This document shows positions 53,665-62,869 of a stretch of DNA of 64,000 nucleotides, one piece after another. The notes beneath the pieces were generated by a model. That model saw only the letters and a program-made list of their open reading frames with translations, was not told the DNA's origin and did not search any database. The position numbers and the translations under genes are program-made. The DNA is from CAZSXU01 sp964610505 (GTDB lineage Bacteria; Arandabacterota; Arandabacteria; JAGLYR01), in NCBI GenBank assembly GCA_964610505.1, contig CAZSXU010000007.1:62001-126000 (forward strand). The letters are read 5' to 3'. Every line of letters begins with the position of its first letter. The first letter of the stretch is position 1.

Positions 53665-54791
53665 CCGTGGCCGTGGCGATGAGTGGAGGCGTCGACAGCA
53701 CTCTCGCCGCGGCCTTGCTTGTGGAAGAAGGCCATGAGGTGGTCGGTACCACGCTCAATCTTTGTGGCGTGGGGTGTGCCTCGGAACGGGGAGAGGAGCG
53801 CACGCGCCGGTCGGCCGCGTCGATCTCTCGAGCTCGAACGGCGGCTCGGGCCCTCGGCATCCCGCACGTGGTGATCGATGCCGGGGACGAGTTCCGGCGG
53901 CACGTCATTGAGCGCTTTCGCCACGCGTATCTCAAGGGACAGACGCCGAATCCCTGTGTGGAGTGCAACGCCAACGTCAAGTTCGGATTTCTCCTCGAGA
54001 GAATTCGGTCCTGGGGAATAGACAGCCTGGCCACCGGCCACTACGCCCGAAGCGCACGGGATGCGGAGCGGGACCGGATGCTTCTCCTGGTCGGGTCGGA
54101 TTGCGACAAGGACCAGTCCTATTTCCTCTGGCGACTCTCTCAGAAGCAGCTGGGATCGGCCCTGTTCCCGATCGGCGCGATGCATAAGCGCGATGTCCTC
54201 TGCGAAGCCCGATCCCGCAATCTGCCCGTCGGCAGTGCCGCCGAGAGCCAGGACGCCTGTTTCGTGCCTCGCGGGGACTACTCCGGATGGTTGGAATCGC
54301 AGGTGCCGTCGGGAACCGGAGGGGGTTGGTTTCGGGACACCTCGGGGCGGATCCTGGGTGTTCATCGGGGGATCTACCGATATACGGTCGGACAGCGACG
54401 GGGGCTGGGGCTGGCTTTCGGCGAGCCCCGCTACGTGGTGCGGATTGATCCGGCCGACAGGAGCGTCGTCCTCGGATCCGACGCGGATCTCTGGAGCGGG
54501 GCGCTCGTCGGAAGGGACGTCAATCGAGTTTCGCTTGCCGAAGATGTCGAGGGGCTGACGGTTCACGCGAAACTCCGGTACCGGCATCGACCCGCACCCG
54601 CTCGGTTGGAGTCCCACCCCGACGGGGTGCTGGTGCGGTTCGACTCCCCGCAGCGCGCGATCACGCCGGGGCAATCGGTTGTTTTCTACCGGGGACAGGA
54701 AGTCCTGGGAGGCGCCGTGATCGATCGGGTTCTTCGCGGGACGCCCGGGACGGATGCCGCGGGCTCGGGAACGAGCGCCCACTCGGGATGA
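53652..54791 (+). CDS. mnmA: tRNA-specific 2-thiouridylase MnmA
   Basis: 379 residues. PP-loop ATP pyrophosphatase motif SGGVDS (11-16) in VAVAMSGGVDSTLAAALLVE, catalytic cysteines C102 (GQTPNPCVECNANVKFGFLL) and C203 (AAESQDACFVPRGDYSGWLE), and the tRNA-binding GHYAR and DQSYFLWRLSQKQLGSALFP phrases. The C-terminal PUA-like beta-barrel has YTVGQRRGLGLAFGEPRYVV. It makes s2U34 in tRNA-Lys, -Glu and -Gln. ATG 53652 matches the family N-terminus; the longer frame lies in the tandem repeat. No good ribosome-binding site precedes it. It stands just upstream of three tRNA genes. Confidence 0.96.
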   Translation: MQKKSVAVAMSGGVDSTLAAALLVEEGHEVVGTTLNLCGVGCASERGEERTRRSAASISRARTAARALGIPHVVIDAGDEFRRHVIERFRHAYLKGQTPNPCVECNANVKFGFLLERIRSWGIDSLATGHYARSARDAERDRMLLLVGSDCDKDQSYFLWRLSQKQLGSALFPIGAMHKRDVLCEARSRNLPVGSAAESQDACFVPRGDYSGWLESQVPSGTGGGWFRDTSGRILGVHRGIYRYTVGQRRGLGLAFGEPRYVVRIDPADRSVVLGSDADLWSGALVGRDVNRVSLAEDVEGLTVHAKLRYRHRPAPARLESHPDGVLVRFDSPQRAITPGQSVVFYRGQEVLGGAVIDRVLRGTPGTDAAGSGTSAHSG

Positions 54792-54796
54792 AGGGC

Positions 54797-54826
54797 TTGA
54801 CAGGACCTTCGACGGGGGCTTAGTCT
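54797..54826 (+). promoter_or_regulatory. Promoter-like element upstream of the tRNA cluster
   Basis: TTGACA (54797-54802), 18 bases, TAGTCT (54821-54826), directly after the mnmA stop. The -10 is weak. It lies about 210 bases before the first tRNA. Confidence 0.4.
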
Positions 54827-55000
54827 GTAGGGACGGGATTGAGGAAAGGTGCATGCGTCGGGCCACGGGGCAGGCGGGTGTTGAGGGTCTTTTGAGGGGT
54901 GAGGGGTGATGGGTGATAGGCGACCGAGGTGAAAGTGTGGGTGTGTTTCCGGATTGAGTCATTGACGTTTCACCTTTCACCTTTCACTTTTCACCTCTCT

Positions 55001-55036
55001 CGCTTCGTCGTGGCCCACCAGGGCCACGACGAAGCG
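55001..55036. repeat. Perfect 16-bp hairpin abutting tRNA-Ser(UGA)
   Basis: CGCTTCGTCGTGGCCC and GGGCCACGACGAAGCG are exact reverse complements with an ACCA loop. The last base of the right arm (55036) is the first base of the tRNA. It is preceded by degenerate 'cacctttcacctttcac' sequence at 54970-54993. Confidence 0.9.
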
Positions 55037-55121
55037 GAGGGATGGCCGAGTGGTCTAAGGCGGCGGTCTTGAAAACCGTTGACCGGAAGGTCCGTGGGTT
55101 CGAATCCTACTCCCTCCGCCA
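55036..55121 (+). tRNA. tRNA-Ser (anticodon UGA)
   Basis: Acceptor GGAGGGA pairs with TCCCTCC, discriminator G and encoded CCA. D arm GGCCGAGTGGTCTAAGGC, anticodon stem-loop GCGGT-CTTGAAA-ACCGT with TGA, a long variable arm (TGACCGGAAGGTC) typical of serine, and a T-loop TTCGAAT. It reads UCA and neighbours. Confidence 0.95.
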
Positions 55122-55230
55122 CTGCGAACGGGGAGAGACACAGAGAATAGACAATGGACCGCAATGGTACGAAGGCCGCGGTTCCCGGCAGTAGAGGTCC
55201 GCTGCTCCGTTGATCGGTTGTTCCATGGCT

Positions 55231-55268
55231 CCGCTCCGTCATCGCTTCTTCCGGAGCGATGACGGAGC

Positions 55269-55270
<2 letters not shown>
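55231..55270. repeat. Perfect 16-bp hairpin abutting tRNA-Ser(GCU)
   Basis: CCGCTCCGTCATCGCT and AGCGATGACGGAGCGG are exact reverse complements with an 8-base loop. The last two bases of the right arm (55269-55270) are the first two of the tRNA. The right arm ends GACGGAGCGG, close to GACGAAGCGG of the hairpin before the first serine tRNA. Confidence 0.9.
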
Positions 55271-55363
<93 letters not shown>

Positions 55364-55470
55364 TTGCCGCCGCCCGCCCGGGTCGGCAAGGGCGAGGAGC
55401 ACGCTCTAAGGGATGGCCCGGTGGCTCGGACGACCGCCGGGAACGAAAACAGGAATGAGGTGTTTATCGC

Positions 55471-55547
55471 GCGCCCATAGCTCAACTGGATAGAGTACCT
55501 GACTACGGATCAGGGGGTTGGGGGTTCAAATCCTCCTGGGCGCGCCA
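55471..55547 (+). tRNA. tRNA-Arg (anticodon ACG)
   Basis: Acceptor GCGCCCA pairs with TGGGCGC, discriminator G and encoded CCA. D arm AGCTCAACTGGATAGAGT, anticodon arm CCTGA-CTACGGA-TCAGG with ACG, T-loop TTCAAAT. It needs TadA-type A34-to-I editing to read CGU/CGC/CGA. No hairpin abuts it, unlike the serine tRNAs. Confidence 0.95.
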
Positions 55548-55605
55548 CCTTTTTCTCGAGGACATCGACAGGACGATCGGATTCGCCGAAGGAGGTTTAG
55601 GAGTG

Positions 55606-56460
55606 ATGTCGACAAGGATCTTCGCCGCGTGTTTCATGGTTTTCCTGCTCTGTGCGTTTGTCGGATCGGCCGTGGCGAAAGTTCTGCATGTTCCGGACGA
55701 TTTCCGGACGATTCAGGATGCCATGAGGGAAGCGCGGCATGGGGACGAGGTTCTGGTCGGCCCGGGAACCTACGAAGGTCCCTTGGACGTCAAGAATGGG
55801 GTGATTCTGAGGAGCGCCGAAGGTCCCGAGGTTACGACCCTTAGGGGCCACCGCTGGTGGGTGGTGCGCCTGGCGGATGCCGACACGCTGACGGCCCTCA
55901 TCGGATTCACGGTGGACGGCCGCCGAGCCGCCGACCGGGTGGTCTACTGCTCCGGAGGCGGTTCGCCCAGAGTCCTGGATAACGTGATCCAGAGGGGTTG
56001 GGACGGGATCGCCTGCGAGGGTTCGTCGGCCATTATTCGGAACAACGTGTTGCGGAAGAACCACCAGGGAATCTCGTGCAAACAGTCCAGTCCGCTGGTC
56101 TTGAGAAACCGGATCACCGACAACGGCAAAGGCGTGCTGTTGACGGATTCTGCGGCGCGGCTCGAGAACAACGTGATCGATCTCAACCGAACGGGCATCT
56201 ATGTGGAAGAGTATTCGCTGCCCGTGATCGGGGGGGCGCTGGAGAAGGCCAACGACATTTTCGACAACATGGCCTTCAACTTGGAGAATCACTCGAAGAT
56301 CAAGAGTGAAGGAATCCGTACGCTCGTGCCGGCGCTTCTTGTCGCCGAATACAACTACTGGGGAAGCGACTGTCCCCTGGCCAGGAAGTTCAAGGGCTCG
56401 GTGGATTACAAGCCCTGGGTCGACAAGAAACACAGGAAGAAACTGACCTCGTGCCCGTAA
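55606..56460 (+). CDS. Secreted right-handed beta-helix protein (DUF1565/NosD-like)
   Basis: 284 residues. Signal peptide about 5-25 (IFAACFMVFLLCAFVGSAVA). The start of the helix domain reads KVLHVPDDFRTIQDAMREAR and GDEVLVGPGTYEGPLDVKNG, the classical pectin-lyase-like opening. Parallel-helix rungs follow (IIRNNVLRKNHQGISCKQSS, LVLRNRITDNGKGVLLTDSA, RLENNVIDLNRTGIYVEEYS) and a closing YNYWGSDCP. Such proteins bind or cleave polysaccharides or are cell-surface structural elements; catalytic Asp residues cannot be assigned. AAGGAGG stands ten bases before ATG 55606; GTG 55603 is possible. Confidence 0.87.
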   Translation: MSTRIFAACFMVFLLCAFVGSAVAKVLHVPDDFRTIQDAMREARHGDEVLVGPGTYEGPLDVKNGVILRSAEGPEVTTLRGHRWWVVRLADADTLTALIGFTVDGRRAADRVVYCSGGGSPRVLDNVIQRGWDGIACEGSSAIIRNNVLRKNHQGISCKQSSPLVLRNRITDNGKGVLLTDSAARLENNVIDLNRTGIYVEEYSLPVIGGALEKANDIFDNMAFNLENHSKIKSEGIRTLVPALLVAEYNYWGSDCPLARKFKGSVDYKPWVDKKHRKKLTSCP

Positions 56461-56488
56461 TCTTTCAGGGTTTCCAGGCATCCTCGAG

Positions 56489-56524
56489 AGGCACAGGGCG
56501 GCGGCGCTTCCGCTCTCTGTGCCT
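56489..56524 (+). terminator. Terminator-like hairpin after the beta-helix gene
   Basis: AGGCACAG and CTGTGCCT form the outer stem, with GGGCGG/CCGCTC pairing inside (one G-T). TCTTTG follows, a weak T-rich tract. Located 29 bases past the stop. Confidence 0.55.
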
Positions 56525-56558
56525 TCTTTGAGATGTGCCTGGGACAGGAGGGTTCTCC

Positions 56559-58115
56559 GTGCACCGCCGGTGGATCGAGAATCTGGAGTGGGTTTGTCTG
56601 GCGGCCGTCCTCTTGCTTTCCGGATGCAGGTCCTCGGCTCCCGCGCCCCGGGTCGTCGTGATTGGCCTGGACGGCGCCACGTGGGATTTCCTGGATCCGT
56701 GGATTGACCAAGGTGCACTTCCGAACCTGGAGGCCCTCTTGAATGAGGGGGCCTTCGGCACGCTCGAGTCCGTCTTTCCTCCGATGTCGCCTCCCGCCTG
56801 GTGCTCGGCGGTCACGGGGAAGAATCCCGGAGAACACGGCGTTTACGATTTCTGGATGAGACCCGAGGGAGAGTTTCAGACCGTTCCCACGACGTCCCTC
56901 GACCGAAAAGCCGAAGCGGTCTGGCAGACGCTCTCCCGCACCGGCCGCACCGTCGGCGTCATCAACGTGCCCCTCACGGATCCTCCGGATGAAGTCAATG
57001 GATTCATGATCGCCGGATTTCCCCATCTGGACAATCAGGACTACACGTATCCGCCGGAGCTCCAGTCCACGTTGCGAGACTACTCACTGGACAGCTTCGG
57101 GGAAATGCTCGTCGAAGGCCGGGAGGCGGAGCTGAGGGATCGCCTGATCCACAACTTTGAATCTCGCGCGAGAGTCGCCCTCTCCCTGATGGATGAGGAA
57201 GAGTGGGATCTGTTCTGGGTCGTGTTCACGGGACCCGATAAGATGCAGCATTTCTTCTGGCGATTCCTCGATCCCGAGCATCCCTACTATGAGGAAGGCA
57301 AATTCGAAGCGTTCGGCGGCGCCATTCGGGATTTCTGGGGCCGTGTCGATCGAGTGATCGGCGATATCGTGAAACGCCTCGACGAGGATACGGTCGTGAT
57401 GGTCATCTCGGACCACGGCTTTGCCCCGATCTACAGGGAAATCCGCCTCAGGCCCTGGCTTGCCCTTGAGGGATTTGTGGACTGGCAGCGGGGGAAGGTG
57501 CTCGCCTATTACCAGGGGGACTTCGGCGGCCGGATCTTCTTGAACGTCAAGGGCCGGGAACCCCGCGGTGAAGTCCAACCCGGGCGTCCGTACCGGGATC
57601 TTCGCAACCGGATCGCCGATCGACTTCGTGAAATGACCGACCCGGACACGGGAATCCGCCCGGTGTCGGATGTCCGATTCGCCGAGGAAGTGTTCTCGGG
57701 CCCGTATCTCGATCAGGGACCGGACATTCTCTTCACGGTACGGCCGGGCTACTTCGTTGTCGGGGGGACGGGGGAATCGGGAGAGCCGATTTTCGGTCTT
57801 CCCTCGTACAGTTTCAGCGCCTACCATCGGCGCGAGGGCATCGTCGTGCTCTCGGGAGGCCCCGTGGTGAGCGGAGTCAACCTGACGCCTCAATCGATAG
57901 AGGGAATTGCCCCGACGGTGTTGTACCTCCTGGGCGAACGCATCCCCGCCGATATGGACGGTGGGGTCTTCACCACCGCTCTCAGTCCCGACTGTCTGCA
58001 GAAACACGAGATCCGTTTCTCGGAACCGGTCACGCTCGTTCGAAGGGAAACGCCGGGGGTCCGGGAGCTGGAAGAGCGACGCAAGACTCTCGAGAGCGTG
58101 CCCTACCTGCGTTAG
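56559..58115 (+). CDS. Lipoprotein type I phosphodiesterase / nucleotide pyrophosphatase (alkaline phosphatase superfamily)
   Basis: 518 residues from GTG 56559, with GGAGGG upstream. Lipoprotein signal VCLAAVLLLSGC (lipobox LSGC). The metal site begins PRVVVIGLDGATWDFLDPWI and LPNLEALLNEGAFGTLESVF. The nucleophile region is PPMSPPAWCSAVTGKNPGEH, where Ser or Thr in SPPAW is the usual catalytic position. VVFTGPDKMQHFFWRFLDPE and TVVMVISDHGFAPIYREIRL carry further metal ligands (D, H, D-H). This is the AP/NPP-like 'alkaline phosphatase family' group found next to membrane glycosyltransferases. Two such GT-C proteins follow downstream. The substrate may be a phosphodiester on a lipid or glycan. 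Confidence 0.87.
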   Translation: MHRRWIENLEWVCLAAVLLLSGCRSSAPAPRVVVIGLDGATWDFLDPWIDQGALPNLEALLNEGAFGTLESVFPPMSPPAWCSAVTGKNPGEHGVYDFWMRPEGEFQTVPTTSLDRKAEAVWQTLSRTGRTVGVINVPLTDPPDEVNGFMIAGFPHLDNQDYTYPPELQSTLRDYSLDSFGEMLVEGREAELRDRLIHNFESRARVALSLMDEEEWDLFWVVFTGPDKMQHFFWRFLDPEHPYYEEGKFEAFGGAIRDFWGRVDRVIGDIVKRLDEDTVVMVISDHGFAPIYREIRLRPWLALEGFVDWQRGKVLAYYQGDFGGRIFLNVKGREPRGEVQPGRPYRDLRNRIADRLREMTDPDTGIRPVSDVRFAEEVFSGPYLDQGPDILFTVRPGYFVVGGTGESGEPIFGLPSYSFSAYHRREGIVVLSGGPVVSGVNLTPQSIEGIAPTVLYLLGERIPADMDGGVFTTALSPDCLQKHEIRFSEPVTLVRRETPGVRELEERRKTLESVPYLR

Positions 58116-58285
58116 CCCGGGCGATGCAGGTTGCCGGGGGCGCGTGCGGCACTCCGGCACAGGAAGCGATTCCTGCGGACAACGGCGGTCCGCCCCGCAG
58201 CGTCCGATGGCTCGCCGACGGGATCCCTTCGGCCGTCGTGGCCCGGTTTCCCTGCGGAGCCGGCAAGTCTCGGGCGGGAGGCGAC

Positions 58286-60415
58286 ATGGAGGTCCGTGTG
58301 GGGCGTTTGAAAGAGTCCTCTCCGCGGTCCATGGATCCCTTAACAGGGAGCGGCGCATGGCGCGGTGCTCTGCGCCGCTCCCTGCGGTCGCCCTCCTTCG
58401 CCTTCCTGGTCGTGTGTGTGGCCGGCCTTGCGGGACGCCTGATCTATCTGGCGGAAGTCTACGGTTCTCCGGATTTCAATAGCCTCGTTCTGGACGCCCA
58501 GTGGTATCACCTCGAGGCGGTGAGAATACGCGCCGAGGGGTGGTTTCCACCGGACGCGTTCTTCCGGGCGCCCGGCTATCCGTACCTGCTTGCCCTGATC
58601 TACGGGTTGGGGGGGAACGATCTTCTTCCTGCGCGCGTTCTTCAGATTGCTCTGGCGTCGCTCTCGTCCGGGCTGGCGCTCCTTCTCGGGTGGCGGATCT
58701 ACGGCCGAGCGGTCGGCTGGGTGGCGGGGATCCTGGCCGCGACGTACGGCGTGTTCATCTACTTTTCGGTCGAGATCCTCGGCACCGCCCTGGTGGTCGC
58801 CACCTCGTTGCTGTCTTTGGTGTTGCTGGCCCGGGCCGAGTCCGGGAGGGGGTGGGGATCCTGGTTCCTTGCGGGACTCGCGATCGGTGTGTCGGCCGTT
58901 GTCAGACCTACGATCCTGATCTTCGGCGCGCTCGCCGTTCTCTGGGCGAAAGGACTCGGCTCCCGGCGTTGCGGTTGGGGACGGGCGGCCGCCGTGGCCG
59001 TCGGCATCGCCGTGTGGTTGGCGCCGGTGACAATCGTCAACTACGCCGCCAGCGGGGAGTTTGTGCTCGTCGCGCACCAGGGCGGCGTTAACTACTACAT
59101 CGGGAACAACCCTCAGTCGGACGGGAAAACGGCGGCGGGGCCGGGGCCGGGCGACTCGGATCTGCTGCGCTCACCACATCAGACACAGGATTCCGTTTAC
59201 CGGGGCGCCAAGATGGTGGCCGATCGCGCGAGCGGGAGGGATCTGACGCCGCCCGAAGTTTCCCGCTTCTGGTTCGGGGAAGCCCTGCGGTTCATTCGAG
59301 AGCACCCGGGAGACTGGTTCCGCCTGCAGGGGCGAAAGCTCTACTATTTCTGGAACGGGTATGTGATTGATAACAACCGCGACATCGGTGCGTTCATTGA
59401 GGCCAACAGCCCATCCCTCCGGTTACCCCACCCGGGTTTCTGGTTGGTCGGCCCTCTGGGGCTGGTGGGACTGGTGCTTTCGTTCCGGCGGGGGCGCTCG
59501 TCCCGGCTCCTGGGCTGGTTCGTCATCGCCCAGATGGTGTCCGTCGTGGCTTTCTTTGTCTGTGAGCGGTTTCGAATGCCGGCCGCGATGGCTCTGACCG
59601 TGCTTGCCGCCTTGGGGGCGGTCTCGCTGGTCGAGTCGTTTCGAAAACGAGAGTGGACGACGTTCGTTCCTCTGATGCTCGCCGTCATTGGCCTGTCCTG
59701 GGTGGTCAACACGCGGGCCCTGGGAATCGAAAAAGACCGCGACGTCCCCGTTCATCTCTCCAACCAGGCAGCGGCGTACATGGAACAGGGGCTGTACGAA
59801 GAAGCGATCGACACGTATCGCAGGGTTCTCGAACTGAATCCCCTCGACGCCAAGGCGCACTACACACTGGGGACGGCGTACCTGGCGGGAGGACGGTATG
59901 ATCGGGCCACATCGGCCTATCGGAAGGCAACGGCGCTGGACGGTTCTTTGGCGGCACCGGTTCACAATGATCTGGGTGTCTACCATCTTCTTGCCGGCCG
60001 GCTGGATCAGGCCGAGGAAGAACTGCTTGCGGCTCTTGAGACGGAGCCGGAGTACGTGGTGGCGAACTTCAATCTCGCGCAGGTTTACCGGCGGACCGGC
60101 CGCCGCGCGCTGGCTCTTGAGACGTACACGCGAATCCTGGATATTCGGGATGTGCACCCGGCACAGAAGAGCGTGGCGCTGGCGGAACTGGCGCACGCTT
60201 CGGCCGCCGAGGGGAAGATCCGGGAAGCCGGGGAGCTCATCGACAGGGCGCTGGAGTTCAATCCCGACAACGACAGAGCGCGACTCTACAGGGGGGACAT
60301 CTTGCGCCGGTCCGGTGACCGCGCCGGTGCGATTCTCGAATGGCAGAGGTTGGTGGAGGAGAGCCTAAACCCTGCCGTGAAGGCGGAGGCGGAAGCCCGC
60401 TTGGCGGAGCCGTAG
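58286..60415 (+). CDS. GT-C glycosyltransferase (family 39-like) fused to C-terminal TPRs, copy 1
   Basis: 709 residues; GGGAGG lies five bases before ATG 58286. The membrane part (about 30-490) starts PSFAFLVVCVAGLAGRLIYL and has the first-loop acidic region FNSLVLDAQWYHLEAVRIRA, APGYPYLLALIYGL, ATYGVFIYFSVEILGTALVV, and the reentrant VAHQGGVNYYIGNNPQSDGK. After the last helix (FVPLMLAVIGLSWVVNTRAL) come five or so TPRs: LSNQAAAYMEQGLYEEAIDT, AKAHYTLGTAYLAGGRYDRA, APVHNDLGVYHLLAGRLDQA, YVVANFNLAQVYRRTGRRAL. This is like O-oligosaccharyl or PMT-type enzymes with a scaffold for protein acceptors. It follows a lipoprotein phosphodiesterase. Confidence 0.88.
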   Translation: MEVRVGRLKESSPRSMDPLTGSGAWRGALRRSLRSPSFAFLVVCVAGLAGRLIYLAEVYGSPDFNSLVLDAQWYHLEAVRIRAEGWFPPDAFFRAPGYPYLLALIYGLGGNDLLPARVLQIALASLSSGLALLLGWRIYGRAVGWVAGILAATYGVFIYFSVEILGTALVVATSLLSLVLLARAESGRGWGSWFLAGLAIGVSAVVRPTILIFGALAVLWAKGLGSRRCGWGRAAAVAVGIAVWLAPVTIVNYAASGEFVLVAHQGGVNYYIGNNPQSDGKTAAGPGPGDSDLLRSPHQTQDSVYRGAKMVADRASGRDLTPPEVSRFWFGEALRFIREHPGDWFRLQGRKLYYFWNGYVIDNNRDIGAFIEANSPSLRLPHPGFWLVGPLGLVGLVLSFRRGRSSRLLGWFVIAQMVSVVAFFVCERFRMPAAMALTVLAALGAVSLVESFRKREWTTFVPLMLAVIGLSWVVNTRALGIEKDRDVPVHLSNQAAAYMEQGLYEEAIDTYRRVLELNPLDAKAHYTLGTAYLAGGRYDRATSAYRKATALDGSLAAPVHNDLGVYHLLAGRLDQAEEELLAALETEPEYVVANFNLAQVYRRTGRRALALETYTRILDIRDVHPAQKSVALAELAHASAAEGKIREAGELIDRALEFNPDNDRARLYRGDILRRSGDRAGAILEWQRLVEESLNPAVKAEAEARLAEP

Positions 60416-60575
60416 AGCAATCGATCAATAGAGCAATGGAAAAGGGCATCGTAGAAGAACGCGCGTTGCTCCATTGCGGTCCACCGCTGCTCCGCCCTGT
60501 GACCACCGCACCGGGCTTTAAGAAACGGCGCCGTGGTGGGCCCTTCGAGCCGCCGTCGCCATAGGGGGAACGGGA

Positions 60576-62675
60576 ATGGCGAAGACCCGGAATCCGCAGA
60601 TTCCGCAGGAGAACCGGAGCCCGGAAACCGGCATGCCCGGCAGGGGGTCGTCGGCCTGGCGGTGGTTTCTTCTGTTGTGGGTGCTGGCGGCCGCGCTGCG
60701 TGTGGTCTACGTTGTGGACATCATGGACGCGCCCGACATCTCAAGTCCGATTCTGGATTCGAACTGGCACCGAACACAAGCGATGCGCATCGTCGGGGGA
60801 GAATGGTTGCCGGAGGCGCCTCTCTGGCGGGCGCCCGCCTACCCGTATTTCCTGGCCCCCCTGTTTTTCCTCTCCAAAGGCGATCCGACCCTGGCTCGCC
60901 TCGTTCAGGCCGTGCTGGCGGGCGCCGTCTGCGGTCTGATCTACCTTGTGGGCCGACGGGTGTTCGGGCACACCGTGGGGGTCGTGGCGGGATTTCTGGC
61001 CGCCGGATACCAGATGTTCATCTACTTCAGCTCGGAGCTACTGGCGGTCACGTTGGAAGTGTTCGTCAACGTGCTGCTTCTCCTGATGGTTCTCAGGGCC
61101 GAGGAGCGGCCCACGTGGCGGTCGTGGTTCGTCGCCGGGTGCTTCCTGGGGTTGTCGGCCGTCGTACGACCGAACGTGCTGGTTTTCGCCGTGTTCCTCT
61201 TCCTCGCCGTCAAGGGCCTGCGGTCGTTGCGAACGAACTGGGGGCGCGCCCTGTCGTTGGTTGCCGGCACTCTCGTTCTCATCCTTCCCGTGACGGCCGT
61301 CAATCTGGTGAAGGGAAAGGACACGGTTCTCATCGCCTACCAGGGAGGCGTGAATTTCTACATCGGGAACAGTCCTTTCGCCGACGGCAAGACCGTGCTC
61401 GTTCCCGGTATGTTTGAACAGGAATACTCGCACTCGCTGGGGGAGTACCGCTGCCAGGTTCAGATGGTGTCGGAGGTGATGGCGGAGAGGGAATGCGGGC
61501 GTGAAATGAAACCCTCCGAGCGGGACCGCTTCTGGTACGGCAAGGCGTTTCGCACGATCCTCGACGACCCCGGGCAATTCGGAAGCCTGCTGTTTCGAAA
61601 ACTCTACTACTTCTGGAACGCCTACGAGGTGAGCAACAATCGTGACATCGAACGATTCGTCCGGGATCACAGCCCCTGGCTTCGCGGGCCGCTGCCGTGG
61701 TTCGGCCTCGTGGCTCCGTTGGGGATCATCGGGATGGCCGCAAGCTGGAGGCGCGGGCGCCGCGAGCGACTGCTGTGGCTGTTCTTCCTGGCCCAGATGG
61801 TGTCGGTGATCTTGTTTTTCGTCTGCGCGCGCTACCGGCTCTCGGCGGTGAGCGTCTTGATCATCTTTGCCGCCTATGGGGCGACCTGGCTCGTTGGAGG
61901 CGCCCGGAAGAGGAATTGGAACCGGCTCGGGGTCGGCCTTCCGTTGCTCGCGCTTCTCCTCTGGTTCGTTCACACCGACTACTTCGACGTGCGCAAGGTG
62001 ACCGATGAATCGATCCATCACTTCAACCAGGCCATGGCCTTGGGTCGAGAGGGCCGGTTCGAAGAGGCGGCCGCTCTCATCCAGATCGTGGGTCAGATGA
62101 ACCCGAGGGACCCCATGGTGCACTGCGCCCTGGGGTCGACGTTGCTGCAGGCCGGGCGGTACGATGAGGCGCGAGCGGCCTATGATCGGGCGCTGGCCGT
62201 TCGGCCGTCGCTGGGGGCGATCATCCACAGCGACCTGGGAACCTACCTGGCGTCCCAAGGCAGGAACGAGGAGGCGGAGGCCGAGTTTCGGGCCGCCCTT
62301 CGGTCGGATCCGGGGTTCATCCACGCCCGGTTGAATCTGGCGGGACTCCTGTCCAACTCCGGCCGGCCGGAGGAGGCGCTTCCGGAATTCGAGGAGGTGC
62401 TGCGTCGGGCGCCGGCCGGCGAGGCCGGCCGAGTGCTGACGGAGATTGCCGTGACACTGAACCGGCTGGGGCGACGGCAGGAAGCGATCGAAACGGTCAG
62501 GACCTGCATTGCCAGGGACCGCACCAACGCTCGCGCGCACGCGCTGCTGGCGGGCTATCTCGAGGCGGAGGGTGACCTCGAGGGCGCACGGAAGGAGTGG
62601 GAGCTCGCGCGGGAATGGGCGCAGAGCGACCGGCAGAGACTCGAAGCCGAGGAACACCTGGACGCGCTCCGTTGA
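60576..62675 (+). CDS. GT-C glycosyltransferase (family 39-like) fused to C-terminal TPRs, copy 2
   Basis: 699 residues, paralogous over its length to copy 1 at 58286. Shared landmarks: SPILDSNWHRTQAMRIVGGE (first loop), APAYPYFLAPLFFL, GYQMFIYFSSELLAVTLEVF, IAYQGGVNFYIGNSPFADGK, KLYYFWNAYEVSNNRDIERF. The C-terminal TPRs are IHHFNQAMALGREGRFEEAA, VHCALGSTLLQAGRYDEARA, AIIHSDLGTYLASQGRNEEA, INARLNLAGLLSNSGRPEEA-like. The DNA between the copies holds a short inverted 'gcaatgga/tccattgc' element. The duplication suggests different acceptors or donors for two enzymes that otherwise work alike. Its ribosome-binding site is modest. Confidence 0.88.
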   Translation: MAKTRNPQIPQENRSPETGMPGRGSSAWRWFLLLWVLAAALRVVYVVDIMDAPDISSPILDSNWHRTQAMRIVGGEWLPEAPLWRAPAYPYFLAPLFFLSKGDPTLARLVQAVLAGAVCGLIYLVGRRVFGHTVGVVAGFLAAGYQMFIYFSSELLAVTLEVFVNVLLLLMVLRAEERPTWRSWFVAGCFLGLSAVVRPNVLVFAVFLFLAVKGLRSLRTNWGRALSLVAGTLVLILPVTAVNLVKGKDTVLIAYQGGVNFYIGNSPFADGKTVLVPGMFEQEYSHSLGEYRCQVQMVSEVMAERECGREMKPSERDRFWYGKAFRTILDDPGQFGSLLFRKLYYFWNAYEVSNNRDIERFVRDHSPWLRGPLPWFGLVAPLGIIGMAASWRRGRRERLLWLFFLAQMVSVILFFVCARYRLSAVSVLIIFAAYGATWLVGGARKRNWNRLGVGLPLLALLLWFVHTDYFDVRKVTDESIHHFNQAMALGREGRFEEAAALIQIVGQMNPRDPMVHCALGSTLLQAGRYDEARAAYDRALAVRPSLGAIIHSDLGTYLASQGRNEEAEAEFRAALRSDPGFIHARLNLAGLLSNSGRPEEALPEFEEVLRRAPAGEAGRVLTEIAVTLNRLGRRQEAIETVRTCIARDRTNARAHALLAGYLEAEGDLEGARKEWELAREWAQSDRQRLEAEEHLDALR

Positions 62676-62869
62676 GCGTCGGGCCACGTCGCGGCACCCG
62701 GACGCCCGGTTGTGTGCTTCGGTCCTCCCCGCCCGAGATTCCTTCTTGATGTTCGCGGAGTGCTTACGTACGCTGGGGTCCCGCCGAAGGAAATCCTTAC
62801 GGACATCGAGATCCGGATATCCCCGGATGAATCCACCGCGAGCGGTTCCGGGGACGTGGGGAGGGTGGA

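Noticed and set aside
53367..54980. Long minus-strand open frame opposite mnmA, with repeated peptide over the tandem repeat
   Set aside because: The repeated peptide is only the 41-bp repeat read in other frames; mnmA is the real gene.
55405..55450. Stretch 'gggatggcccggtggctcgg' resembling the 5' half of a serine-type tRNA
   Set aside because: No matching anticodon loop, T-loop or acceptor 3' strand follows; at best a decayed tRNA fragment.
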